Assembly (NCBI GenBank): GCA_964642385.1
Contig: CAZXON010000001.1
Coordinates: 62,001 to 126,000 of the forward strand
DNA length: 64,000 nt
Origin: JBDHUW01 sp964642385
Lineage (GTDB): Bacteria; Patescibacteriota; Gracilibacteria; Absconditabacterales; Absconditicoccaceae
Reading direction: 5' to 3'
The notes beneath the pieces are model-generated. The model did not search any database. It was given only the letters and a program-made list of their open reading frames with translations, and was not told the DNA's origin. Of the stretch, positions 21,181 through 31,686 are shown piece after piece. The position numbers and the translations under genes were made by a program. The first letter of the stretch is position 1; each line of letters begins with the position of its first letter.

Positions 21181-22845
21181 CTATACCAACACACTCGCCA
21201 AGTTCTCTATGATCTCTCTCATCTGAGGGTGCAATGGCAGTTTTTGAGCATCCTCAATCGTCAACCATACTGCTCTTTTTATCTCTTTTGGATCAATTGT
21301 GAAGGAATCCTTTTTCACATATCCCACAAAATACGTACTATTTTTGAAAACTCTTTGTCACTTTCTGGAACCAGACGCAATCTCAACAAGATATTTTTCA
21401 CAAAATTTTACCTCTGGAATAATAGTTATTTCCTCTATTCCGACTTCTTCTTTACACTCTCTGAATGCAGTTTCCAACTGTGTTTCTTTCTCATTTGGGT
21501 CTCATTTAGGAAAACATCGATGTCCATCATCCTCTTGTTGCACAATCAGAACTTTTTTCTCACCTGCAATCTGTAACACAGGAATAATACCAAATGAAAA
21601 ATCTATCTTCCAATCTGTTGTTTCTCCAGTTGCCATATTTTTCAGTGCGAACATCCCTCTTTCTTTTTCTCCTGCTCCCAAAAGTACGCAGTGTGAGAAT
21701 CATTTTTTGTCAGCATACGCAAACTGTTTTCCCAGTTTTGCACTGGTAGGATAGAACTCACTGCACAATCACGCATCCAAAAACCCTTTATATAACTCTA
21801 GAATGTCCTCTTTTGTATCTTCAAAATTAATAAACAAATACGAGTCTGGTTTTTTGATACTAGTAATTTTTTCCATCATCAAATAGACGAATCTACCAAG
21901 GCTCGCTCATACACCAGAAAATGATTGCTTTGGATCAATAAATGATGTTAACCCATCATACCTACCTCATCACGCAAGAGACCCAAATCCCGTATCAGTT
22001 GGATCCATCCACTCAACCACCATCCCCGAATAATAGTTTTGTCATCTCACTATACAAATATCATATTCGTAGCGCACTCCAAGCAAATCTAGTTGTGTAC
22101 AGATTTCATCAAAAACGCGAAAGCTAGGCAAGTCCGCTAAAAGTGTTCTATCTTTTGTATGAATCACGTGCATCAATTTTTCTGTTGCCTCCGCACCGAT
22201 TATTTCTTGTAACGATCACGCTGTTTGATCCTCGCTTTTTTTATAGTACGAATCAAGGACTTTCATAACAGAAGAACTCTGCTCTTGGTTCGCACCTATG
22301 CTCGATAAAAATTCTTTTGTTAACCACAAGTGTGATATTTTCGCAATCCTTTTGATGTCTACTGCAAAAGCATCCGTTAATAGTTGCATAGTTTTGTCAA
22401 TCACATACAGGCTCTGCACATCATACCACGTACCAACATCGCTATCAGACGGCCAAATAGTATCAACATCAAATTGCCAAAACTCTTTAAATCTTCCTCT
22501 TTGTGTTCTCTCTCCTCTCCACACTGGTTGCATTTGATATCTTGAAAATGGGAAGACAAGATCGTTTTTATGATCAAGGACATATCTTGCAAGTGGCACA
22601 GTTAGATCAAAATGAAGAGCATACTCTTTTACATCCTGGGGTCATTGAGCCAATCCATACAATCCAAAAATCTGTTGATCAATTGCATCGCCTCACTTTT
22701 TTAGGATATCAACATTTTCTACTGCTGGCGTCCAAACATGTTCGTAATTATGTTTTTGAAAAACCTCTTCTATTTTTTGTAAAATTTTATCAAAGAGATA
22801 TTGCTCTTTTGGTGTCCATTCTGGGAATCATCAAGGTCTATACAT
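21181..22845 (-). CDS. hisS: Histidyl-tRNA synthetase with C-terminal Nudix domain
   Basis: 554 aa in one uninterrupted TGA-as-Gly frame. Residues 1-330 are the class II catalytic core: FDLTVPLARYV, motif 2 FSRYQMQPVWRGERTQRGRFKE, the His-binding loop VRYEYDICIVRGQNYYSG, GGGRYDGL, and motif 3 GVGASLGRF. Residues 335-420 are the anticodon-binding domain (YPTSAKLGKQFAYADKKG, VLLGAGEKERG). From about residue 425 a complete Nudix hydrolase follows: VLIVQQEDDGHRCFPKGDP, then Nudix box residues ECKEEVG within a perfect Gx5Ex7REUxEExGU. AGGAAATAAAAATG supplies a ribosome-binding site. Ordinary HisRS ends after the anticodon domain. Confidence 0.93.
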
Positions 22846-22924
22846 TTTTATTTCCTAATAGTAAATAGCTGTTGAATATTGTAGAATAAAATATTTTTTA
22901 ATTGTTATCAAAATGTTTTTTAAT

Positions 22925-23005
22925 ACACCGTAGGTGTTTGCCCGTCCATTCGTAGCAAGCTATCTGAACAAAGATAGTACGGGCAATCCCCGACTCGAGT
23001 CGGGG
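22925..23005 (-). repeat. Three-hairpin structured element, copy 1 (upstream of hisS)
   Basis: Read on the plus strand: hairpin ACACC-gta-GGTGT (22925-22937), a long-range stem GCCCGT (22940-22945)/ACGGGC (22979-22984) enclosing CTATCT/AGATAG, and the palindrome CCCCGACTC-GAGTCGGGG (22988-23005). The elements at 38482 and 62035 share GCCCG...CGGGC, GATAGT next to the closing strand, and a flanking hairpin at the matching position. Flanking hairpin sequences differ, but pairing is kept. Strand is given relative to the downstream gene hisS. Confidence 0.7.
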
Positions 23006-23015
23006 AAAGGATTGT

Positions 23016-23441
23016 CTATTCGATCGTTTCTATGATATACAATTTACTTTTTTTCTTCTCAAGATCTATAAGTAGTGCATCAAAAGCGCTTTGTCAATGT
23101 TGATGAACAAAAGCAATTTTAGCTACATCATCGATCACGTAAAGTGTATTGGTATCAATTTTTTCTTGGAGCAGTTTGCACGCATCCAAAAAAGGCCTGG
23201 GTTGTTTGAGAGGAATTGAAGATGTTATATCACCAATCTGAAAAAATTCTTCATCCGAGATCGTTTTGTTGAGCAACTTCCAAATTCCGATTGCTAGAAA
23301 ATCTAGCGTATTCCAAGCATATATATTTGTAATTGCAGAAAAAGTTTGGGCTATTTCTGCAAAACGTATCCACGCATTCGAGGATGCAATCTCATTGAGA
23401 TCACAATACGCTATAATTTTCTGTTCTATGTTCATATCCAT
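23016..23441 (-). CDS. Hypothetical protein, 141 aa
   Basis: Soluble and mostly helical (MDMNIEQKIIAYCDLNEIASS, LDFLAIGIWKLLNK, FLDACKLLQEKI). The N-terminal EQKIIAYCD resembles the closing helix of HD-superfamily phosphohydrolases only loosely, and no HD pair is present. One TGA near the C-terminus (HQHGQSAFD) must be read through; the TAG at 23016 ends it just beside structured element copy 1. It is the gene upstream of hisS. No family recognised. Confidence 0.65.
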
Positions 23442-23469
23442 ACTCCTACTATACTAAAAAAGATTTCTC

Positions 23470-23497
23470 TTGCAATTGGATAATAATTGTATATCTA
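23470..23497 (+). promoter_or_regulatory. Conserved upstream block of the VirB2-like gene 1
   Basis: TTGCAATT(G)GATAATAATT(G)TATAT lies about 35-60 bases before both tandem small-membrane-protein genes. TTGCAA could be a -35 box with TATCTA (23492-23497) 16 bases downstream. Confidence 0.4.
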
Positions 23498-23528
23498 TTT
23501 GACATCTTTTAGTTTTTATAATCCACTC

Positions 23529-23963
23529 ATGAAAAAATTCTTTTTACCAGCAGTGATGGCAATCCTAATGGGTATAATGTGATTTGCTGCGATATCACCA
23601 GCTTTTGCAAGTGCTACTGAAACAAGCTTTGTTGATAATCAAACTTGAATAGGTTTGAATATACCATGAGCAGGAAAATTGTGAGCAACTGCAAATGTAG
23701 ATGATGGGAATCCAAAATTAATCACTGCAATCAAAGATGCAATAAATTTAATCCTTGGACTTTTAGGAACTATTGCACTTGTTATTCTTCTATGGGGCGG
23801 CTTCCAGATGGTTACTGCTGCAGGTGATGAAGGGAAACACAAAAAAGGGTTCACTATCTTGAAACAAGCCGCTACGGGACTTATATTTATCGGACTAGCT
23901 GCACTTTTCGTTCAACTTATCTTCTGGTTCATTTCAATCACGACGAAAACGTCATGAGCATAA
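23529..23963 (+). CDS. VirB2/TrbC-like small membrane protein, copy 1
   Basis: 144 aa. Signal peptide MKKFFLPAVMAILMGIMGF ending ISPAFA, a short Gly-rich polar segment, and two membrane helices (LILGLLGTIALVILLWGGFQ and GLIFIGLAALFVQLIFWF) joined by the loop MVTAAGDEGKHKKGFTILKQA. This two-helix plan with a cleaved leader is that of VirB2-type pilins of type IV secretion systems. It is a paralogue of the next gene: the loop and helix 2 are almost identical. Seven or so Gly are TGA-encoded. No other VirB genes lie in the window. Confidence 0.7.
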
Positions 23964-23986
23964 TCATGAATTAGAAACTTTTTTGC

Positions 23987-24018
23987 TTGCAATTTGATAA
24001 TAATTATATATTTATAAG
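23987..24018 (+). promoter_or_regulatory. Conserved upstream block of the VirB2-like gene 2
   Basis: Near-copy of 23470-23497 (TTGCAATTTGATAATAATTA then TATATTTATAAGG), so the duplication covered the promoter region as well as the coding sequence. TATAAG at 24013 is a possible -10, but its spacing of 20 is long. Confidence 0.35.
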
Positions 24019-24048
24019 GCATCTTTTTAATCTTTATTTTACACAATC

Positions 24049-24471
24049 ATGAGAAAAATCTTTTTATCAGCAATCATGGTAATCCTTATGGGTATCATGT
24101 GATTTGCTACAATATCACCAGCTTTTGCACAAGATCAAGGTGGTAATGGAATACCTACTCAAGTATTTACAGATGAGCAAAAAGACTGAGGTATCAATGT
24201 CGCATGATGAAAAACGTCTCTTGCAGGGACTGACAAACTTATTCAAACCATTAAAAATGCTATCAATATCATCTTAGGGTTATTGGGTACTATATCTCTT
24301 GTTATCCTTCTTTGGGGTGGTTTCCAAATGGTTACTGCTGCAGGTGATGAAGGGAAACACAAAAAAGGATTCACTATCTTGAAACAGGCAGGTATGGGAC
24401 TTATCTTTATCGGATTGGCTGCACTTTTCGTTCAACTTATCTTCTGGTTCATTTCTTCGATTGCGAAATAA
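24049..24471 (+). CDS. VirB2/TrbC-like small membrane protein, copy 2
   Basis: 140 aa, the tandem duplicate of the preceding gene. Leader MRKIFLSAIMVILMGIMGF, then ISPAFA; a variable Gly-rich external segment (QDQGGNGIPTQVFTDEQKDG); helices IILGLLGTISLVILLWGGFQ and GLIFIGLAALFVQLIFWF; the identical loop AAGDEGKHKKGFTILKQA. Conservation of loop and helices with divergence only in the exposed N-terminal part fits pilin subunits under selection at the surface (inference). A terminator follows. Confidence 0.7.
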
Positions 24472-24496
24472 AAGAAAGACGATACAAACTAAGACA

Positions 24497-24533
24497 AAGG
24501 TTATATTCTCTTCCAGGATATAGCCTTTTTTTT
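24497..24533 (+). terminator. Rho-independent terminator
   Basis: AGGTTATAT (24498-24506) pairs with ATATAGCCT (24517-24525), with one G-T pair, and runs into eight T. It ends the VirB2-like pair. Confidence 0.8.
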
Positions 24534-24611
24534 AAATCATCTTGTATATAAAAGAGAGTTCTTTATAGTAGATTTGTCAAAGGAAGTCGTTGTTCAATAA
24601 TTTATCTGCAT

Positions 24612-27113
24612 ATGTTTAAACCCGCTAATCAACATCCAAAACGATACAATAATCTAGTCTCTTTTTTGCAAAAAAAATGATTTTTTTCTCACAAACAAAC
24701 AAGAGAACAAGGGGTTGTATTGTTTTTTTGATTTTTGCTGTTGATACTCGTTGGTAGATTGGTCTACTTGCAAGTTATTCAGTGATCATATTATCGTAAT
24801 CTCCTTTCAGTACAGCACAACAGCAAAGTAGATATCAGCCCAAAAAGATGAGAAATATTTGCATATGATGACGCTGGGCAACCTATCACGCTTGCGACAA
24901 ATGCAGACATTTACACACTTTTTGTCGACCCCAAATTTGTCTGGGATATCGATAGAGTAAATGAAATCCTGACACCGCTTCTATATGAACATTTTTGTAA
25001 AATCTACTGATTAGAAAATCAAACGAAAGATGAGTGTATCACAAACATAGAAGGTTTCACACAAACAAGCATCCTTCCGAAATACCAGACCATCCATTAT
25101 CAAAGTATTCAAGCAGAAGATCCAACGACATCATTAACCTGACAACTACAGCAACAAGGAAGTATAAATATAGAAAATGAAAAAATCACCACACAAAGAC
25201 AAGAAATCATAAATGGTTTCACAGAAGAAGAGGCGAAAAATCGTATTGGTGCAACACTAAAAACACTACTTGAACCGGGAAAAAAAACCAAGAATTATGT
25301 GTGATTCTTTGATAGTCCAGCTTTGTTAGAAGCTCTTTCTTGAAAAAACATTGAATCGATTGCTTTCATTAACACATACTATCTATATATCCTCCCTGAG
25401 AAAGTTAGAAATGGACTACAAGAAGCAACAGCATTACAACAAATTCTAAATACATTTTGATATAACTACTCTTTGGAAACATTGCAACCAAAGTTTAGCT
25501 GGCAAGATACAAGATATGTCAAAATTACAGACAATATAAATGCAACGATTGCAAAAAAATTAAATGAAGCGATTGCAAATAATTATACAATTAAAAGCTC
25601 TTGTGTTGGGAAAAAAAATTCAGAGTGTGAAGCTGGAATACCTCTACTCCATTGATTGGGATTGGAGAAACATGAAAAAAGATACTATCCGCTTGAAAAA
25701 TTTGCAGCAAATATATTATGATATATCACTCCTGAAGGCAATGCGCAGTATGGAATAGAGCAATATTTTGATAGGTTATTAAAAGGGACGCCATGACATA
25801 TCGTATGACTCTCTGCTCCATGGATCTGAGAGATTTGATCAAATGACGTAAGTATCATAAACCCAATCGATGGTGAAGATGTTTATCTCACGATAAACCC
25901 TTTTGTACAAAAAAAGGTAGAAAATCTTATGGAACACTATCTTAGAGAGTTTAATGCGGATAGTATTTCGGTGCTTGTGATGGATCCATTTTCTGGAGAC
26001 GTTATTGCTTCTGCAAATGCTCCTACTTTTAATCCAAACAATCCACAGTCATCATATGCATTGAAACCACTCACTCCTGAGGATGCATATATCGTTACAA
26101 ATGATACTTATGTTGATATACCAGTCTATTATGTAACCAGTGGAAACAAATTGAAACAAGCCACATTCGCAGAAAGGAGTAGTGTAAGTGGGGATAAATA
26201 TGTTGCAAAAAACATGCTAGGAGCACAAGTGTTTATTGATAAAAATATTGCATACCCATATGAACCAGGTTCGATCATGAAACCATTTACAGTAGGAGCT
26301 GCTCTTGATAATGATGAAATCACATTATACGATTTTTATTCAGATCCTGATGGAGAGATTAAAATTGATCTATGAGATTGAAACTTCCAATTCATCAGAA
26401 ACGACGATCAAACGCACTGTAGAGGGACACATACATTTCTCCACGCACTCACCTATTCGTGTAATGTGGGGATAATCAATATCGCTCAAAGAATAAAGAA
26501 ACAAGGATTTTTCAATTATATGCAAAATTTTTGATTCGGTGCCCTTACAAATATAGAACTAGCATGAGAAAATGCAGGTTTCTTAGACACAGCAGCTAGT
26601 GCATGATTAGCAAGATTTTTCAATGTCTCATTTTGACAAGGTATGCTTGCAACTCCAATTCAAATCGCTGCAGGATACAGCACGCTTGTTAACTGATGAT
26701 ATTATGTTAAACCTCGTATTGTACAAAAAACATATAATACAGAAACCAAAAAAACCACTGAAAATCCGATAAAAAGATGAGCACAAATTCTCAAAGCAGA
26801 GACATCTGAAAAAATGAAAGATGCGCTTTTCCAGGTTATTTACGGCTGATTAACCAAGAATTTTGGAATACCTGGGTATACTCTTGGATGAAAAACTTGA
26901 ACATCACAGATAGCATTTAAAGGATTGTATCGTAGTGGTCCATGACGAACCAACGCTTCTTTAGTGGGAATAGTGACGAAAGAAAATCTAAAATATGTTG
27001 TCGTTATCCAAGTTCGTCGCCCAAGAAGCAATCAATATGGTGAGTATACCGCAGGGAAAATGTTTGGTGATCTTTCAAAAATTCTCATCGAGAAAGATTT
27101 AATTATAAAATAA
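24612..27113 (+). CDS. Penicillin-binding protein, class B-type transpeptidase
   Basis: 833 aa. A short cytoplasmic tail, one membrane anchor (VVLFFGFLLLILVGRLVYLQV), a long pedestal domain with dimerisation-type sequence (SVQHNSKVDISPKRGEIFAYD), and a transpeptidase domain. The SxxK motif is in YEPGSIMKPFTV, SxN in LTYSCNVGI, and KTG in LGGKTGTSQIA, where the G of KTG is encoded by TGA. It cross-links peptidoglycan; whether it serves septation (FtsI-like) or elongation (MrdA-like) is unclear. The protein is longer than usual because of an insertion between residues 170 and 330. No PASTA domain. The stop is followed by AAGGAG. Confidence 0.9.
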
Positions 27114-27186
27114 AGGAGACATTACAAATATTTTTTTCAGTAAAAAGTATTAAACACAATATTCTTTATAATATACCTTCATTCAA

Positions 27187-28227
27187 ATGCTCCCAGAACA
27201 GATAAAAAACCAACTTAATATGTTGAAGGAAGAAATTCAACAAGCGACAGATATCGCCTTGTTTGGGCACGAGAACATAGATCCAGATAGCGCATGAGCT
27301 ATGTTATGATTTGGGCTTGTTTTAGAAAAACTTGGAAAACAAGTAAGCTACTTTACGTCAATTGCGCCTACTGAGTCAAATCAATTTATGCATTGAATAA
27401 AAAAGATAAAAACAAATTTTGATTACGGTAAATATGATTTAATTTTCTTTGTCGATTTCTCTGGATATGAACGTATATCATGAATAACAAAGGATCATGA
27501 AAGTTATTTTGACACCACTAAAAAAATCATAATAGATCATCATATTGAAACGGGAGAGAAGCCACACTCATTCATCCTAAGAGATGTGAATAGCGGAAGC
27601 TCGTGTGGTTTATGTTATGAGATAGCATCTGCCCTCTGGGAAGATCATATTGATAAGGAAAGCGCAACATTGCGATATACATGATTACTAACTGATACTG
27701 GAAATTTTATGCGATCTAGAGATGCAAAAAGAGATTATTTCATCGCTGGAAACCTAATAAATCTATGAGCAGACAAAGACAGTATAATAAAAAATTTGTA
27801 CTTTTGCTCGCATCATTGACTAATTGATATGGCTAGTACTACTCTAGGAAGAGCAAAGATATTGTGAGATGTTGTATATACATGGTATACGCAAGAAGAA
27901 CTAGACAATTTCGGTATATCCGACGACGAAATAGAAAAGGCTCACATGCTTCTTAGGTGATTAAAAAATATTCCAATTTTTCTTAGATTGAGAAAAGATT
28001 GAAATCAGTGGAAATGATCTTTGAGAAGCGCTTGGGATGCAGAGGGAAATAGATATAATGTGGAACGCATTGCTAGTTCGTTCCCTTCTTGAGGAGGACA
28101 TATCTATGCTTCTTGATTCTCAATTGAGGAAACGGCAGGAGTATGATTAGAAGACAATATACAAGAAATTCTAAAACATGTACAAGCGCAAATAGATATT
28201 CAAAAAAACAATCGGAAAGCACAATAA
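27187..28227 (+). CDS. DHH-family phosphoesterase (NrnA-like)
   Basis: 346 aa. N-terminal DHH domain with ALFGHENIDPDSAGAMLG, FFVDFSGYER, the DHH signature IIIDHHIETG, and LLTDTGNFMRS. A C-terminal DHHA1-like domain ends in ASSFPSGGGHIYASGFSI (the GGGH motif). Such enzymes degrade nanoRNA (NrnA) or cyclic dinucleotides; the lack of GGDEF or membrane parts favours oligoribonuclease or pAp phosphatase activity. It sits between the PBP and rlmN on the same strand. Confidence 0.88.
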
Positions 28228-28263
28228 AATCATTTTTTAATATAAACTATATCGCATACAACC

Positions 28264-29523
28264 ATGGAATCAATATTTAATCCAATCGCAATCGAATCGT
28301 TTCGCAAAAAACATAATTTGCAACCTTTTCGCATAAAACAAATATATCATGAAATATTCAAAAATAGTATTCTAAACTTCCAAGAGATAACAACTCTTTC
28401 AAAAGAACTTAGAGACGACCTATCTGCAAATTTTTCAATATTACCATTTAGCGTCCAGAACATCCAAGAAAGTGAAAACACAATAAAATTTCTCCTAAAA
28501 CAAGATGATGGATCTGTCCTAGAATCTGTTATTATGATGCACTTTCATGATTATGAAGATGAGGACGAAGAAGACGATATTTTTGAGGATGCCAATGTGA
28601 AAAAATACTTAGAAAAACGTGAAAAAAACAAAACAGAAGAAGAAAGAATGATTGATAAAAAACCTAATTCACAAGAGGAAACCAATAGGAAACTAAATCG
28701 TTTAACATTATGTATTTCATCTCAAGTGGGTTGTCCCGTATGATGTATTTTTTGTGTAACAGGGAAATTAGGATTTATGAAAAATCTTGATGATGTCACT
28801 ATATTTACGCAAATACTTTGTGCGAACAATTATTTGAAAAAGAAATTTGGGAAAAAAACAGATGGCACGCGACATACTATTAGAAATGTTGTATTTATGT
28901 GAATGTGAGAACCCTTTTTAAATTATGAAAATGTGAAAAAAAGCATTGAAGTGATGTTAGATAGACAAATGTTCTCTCTTTCTAAAAGACATATTACGAT
29001 CTCCACATCAGGCGTGCTCCCTGGTATCAAAAAAATGCTTGAAGACAATCTAGATGTTATGCTTGCGGTATCACTTCATGCGCCAAACCAAGAACTACGC
29101 AAAGAGCTTATCCCAACTATAGGGAACACCTATCCTCTTGATGCGCTTATGGAACAACTTGACGAATTTACAATTCTTACAGACAAAAGAATTTTTTATG
29201 AATACATCATGATAAAAGACAAAACCGACTCAAAACAGTTAGCTGAACAGCTTGCTAATTTGATGAGACCAAGAAAAAAATATGCTCATATAAATCTAAT
29301 TCCATACAACGAGAATCCTACAATTGATTTAGAAGAGTCTTCAAGAAATAGAATCATGGAGTTCAAGCGCACCCTAGAATCTCATGGCATCACAGCGACC
29401 CTAAGAGAAACGATGTGACGCAATGTACAAGGTGCATGTGGACAACTTGGTTACGAAAAGGTTTATAAACATCGTGAGGAGATCAAAAAAACTGGTAAAA
29501 ACATCAAAAGATTGGGTAGGTAG
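28264..29523 (+). CDS. rlmN: 23S rRNA/tRNA adenine C2 methyltransferase RlmN
   Basis: 419 aa radical SAM enzyme methylating A2503 of 23S rRNA. An N-terminal helical domain (RIKQIYHEIFKNSILNF), then the cluster motif CPVGCIFCVTG (CxxxCxxC), VFMGMGEPF, ITISTSGVLPGI, AVSLHAPNQELR, KYAHINLIPYNENP and a C-terminal GACGQL with the methyl-accepting Cys. An unusual acidic and charged insertion (about residues 98-150: HFHDYEDEDEEDDIF, KREKNKTEEERM) replaces the short loop before LTLCISSQVG. The Gly in the CxxxC loop is TGA. Confidence 0.93.
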
Positions 29524-29661
29524 CAAGAACAATCTATATCATTTTTCATAAAAATTGGGGCAAAATATCAAATATTTTCATGTATTCCATTTCTTTTATT
29601 CGTTTTTTTTTGCATTTATGAGTATACTAATAGTGTACTTTTATCTTTTCTTTTTGTCTAT

Positions 29662-31500
29662 ATGAAAATAATTCACACGATTGGTTGAGGAATTCAAGAA
29701 GCGCGTCCAGAGGGCACATTAACAGGATCGCATCACATTGTCAACATAAAAACCACCAATGAAAACTACAAAATATTGCTAGATATCGGTAGTCACCCTA
29801 CCAATGTTGCAAATACGCAACTACAAAATCCATTTGAAAAAATGGACGTAAAAAGCATTGATGCTGTATTTATTTCTCACGTACATCAAGATCACATTTG
29901 AAATTGTATTCAGTTAGTAAAAGCAGGCTATCTTTGACCAATTTATATGTCAGAGATGTCTAAATACCTTGCAAGAGTAATTTTTGATGATGCTCTTAAA
30001 CACGAAAAAGAAGAAATAGAAGAGTATAATCGCAAGATAGAATGACTACAACAAGAACTTGAAGACGCATGGCATGCTGTTCGTATTCACAACCACACCC
30101 CAGAAACAAGAGAAAGCAAAAACCCTCGTAAAATACTCTCTAAGAGGCATTTTTCACTAGAAAGACAGTATGAAGATAAAGTATATGACATACTTCGAGA
30201 GTTTGCTATCAAAAAGACGAAATATCGTAGACGTTTGAAAGAGATTCTGTTAGATAAAGAGATCAATGAGGATGAACTGATGGGATTTTTGGAAGAAATT
30301 CCAATTCACGAGAATAAAAATGAAGAAAAGTTTATTGATGATTGTGTTGCGCTCAAGAGAGTAATACTATCAGCGCAAGAAAATTATAGTAGTCTAGAAC
30401 TTGATGATGCACAATATAAGCTTCGCAAATATAACATAAAAAGGATAGAAGATATATATGCGATCAATGAGCGTTTAGCGAAAATGTCATTTACTGAAAA
30501 CGATGTTATACAAACTCTTTCTCAAATTGTTTGATTGTGATTCAAAAAGAAAATTCCTATTATAGCTGATAATCTTTTTCTAACGATCTATAGCGCATGA
30601 CACGTTGAAGGGGCTGCTTTATCAATTTGGGAAGCAAAAGAAAACAACGAAACAAAAACATTCCTTTTCACTGGAGACCTTGGTAGAGTGAAACAACCTA
30701 CTTTAGCATGAAAACCCGAAATACCACATGAAACATTTGATTATATTATAACAGAATGAACGTACGCAGGAAGAACACACAATGACCGTTTGAGCGAAAA
30801 CAACAAGATCATAAATGATATCAAAAAAGCAAAAGACATCTGTCTAATACCAGTTTTCGCTTTACAAAGGTTGCAAGATGTGTTAAGTATGCTTGTAGAT
30901 GCAGTGCGTAACAAACGCATTGAACTTGGAGCAAATGAAAAAATATACTGCCACTCACCTCTTGGGTATAATCTCACTAAAGAGTTTATCCTTCACGATA
31001 CAGAAGGAGTTTATTGAAATTGTACCGATACCAAAATTGTAAAATGGATAGAAAATCCAGAAGAAGCAGATTTGATTGTCAAAAAACCAGGAAGGAAAAT
31101 TATCATTTGTTCTGGCGGAATGCTTGAGCAAGGGACAATAGCACAATATATTGATACTGCATATGCAAACAAAAACGCTAGCATTCTCCTCACCTGATTC
31201 CAAGTGCCAGGCACAAATGGCTACAAGATTTTGCATTCTGAGTTTAGCGCACCACTTCACATGCGCAACAAACTGATTAAGACCAATCTTGCATATGTTG
31301 CAAATTACACGCTTTCTGGTCATGCAGATCATGATGAATTAAAATGGTTTTTAACAGGGATGAAATACACAGATGGTGGACAAATTACAATCGTTCATGG
31401 TTGACCAAATAGGCATGTTCTTGCTGAGGATTTAAGATCAACAATGCCAAATATTACAATCAATGTTCCAGAAGAAAACGGTGTTTCTTTTGAGTTTTAA
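29662..31500 (+). CDS. Metallo-beta-lactamase / beta-CASP nuclease-like protein 1
   Basis: 612 aa. The MBL core has LLDIGSHPT, the zinc motif ISHVHQDHIGN (HxHxDHxG), IYSAGHVEGAALSI and FTGDLGRV. The beta-CASP part has ITEGTYAGRTH, ICSGGMLEQG, the conserved SGHADHDEL and TIVHGGPNRHV. Between the zinc motif and the second MBL half lies a long charged helical insertion (about residues 120-290), absent in ordinary RNase J or CPSF-like enzymes. It probably processes or degrades RNA. A strong terminator follows. A paralogue with the same kind of insertion comes next. Confidence 0.88.
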
Positions 31501-31528
31501 AATTCTAAATATCAAAACACGCTAACTG

Positions 31529-31560
31529 ACTCTAGTTTCGACTAGGGTTTTTTATTTTTT
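31529..31560 (+). terminator. Rho-independent terminator
   Basis: ACTCTAGT-TTCG-ACTAGGGT (31529-31548), a TTCG-capped stem with one G-T pair and a T-rich tail, between the two beta-CASP genes. Confidence 0.85.
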
Positions 31561-31686
31561 TAAGAAATTTTTGTCGATAAACCGACACTCATCGAAATTT
31601 TCAAAAGTCACTTGATATTGACATATGAAAAAATAAACTTTGTACATATTGATATAAATTATTTTTATTCTTTGTGTTTCGTCGGT

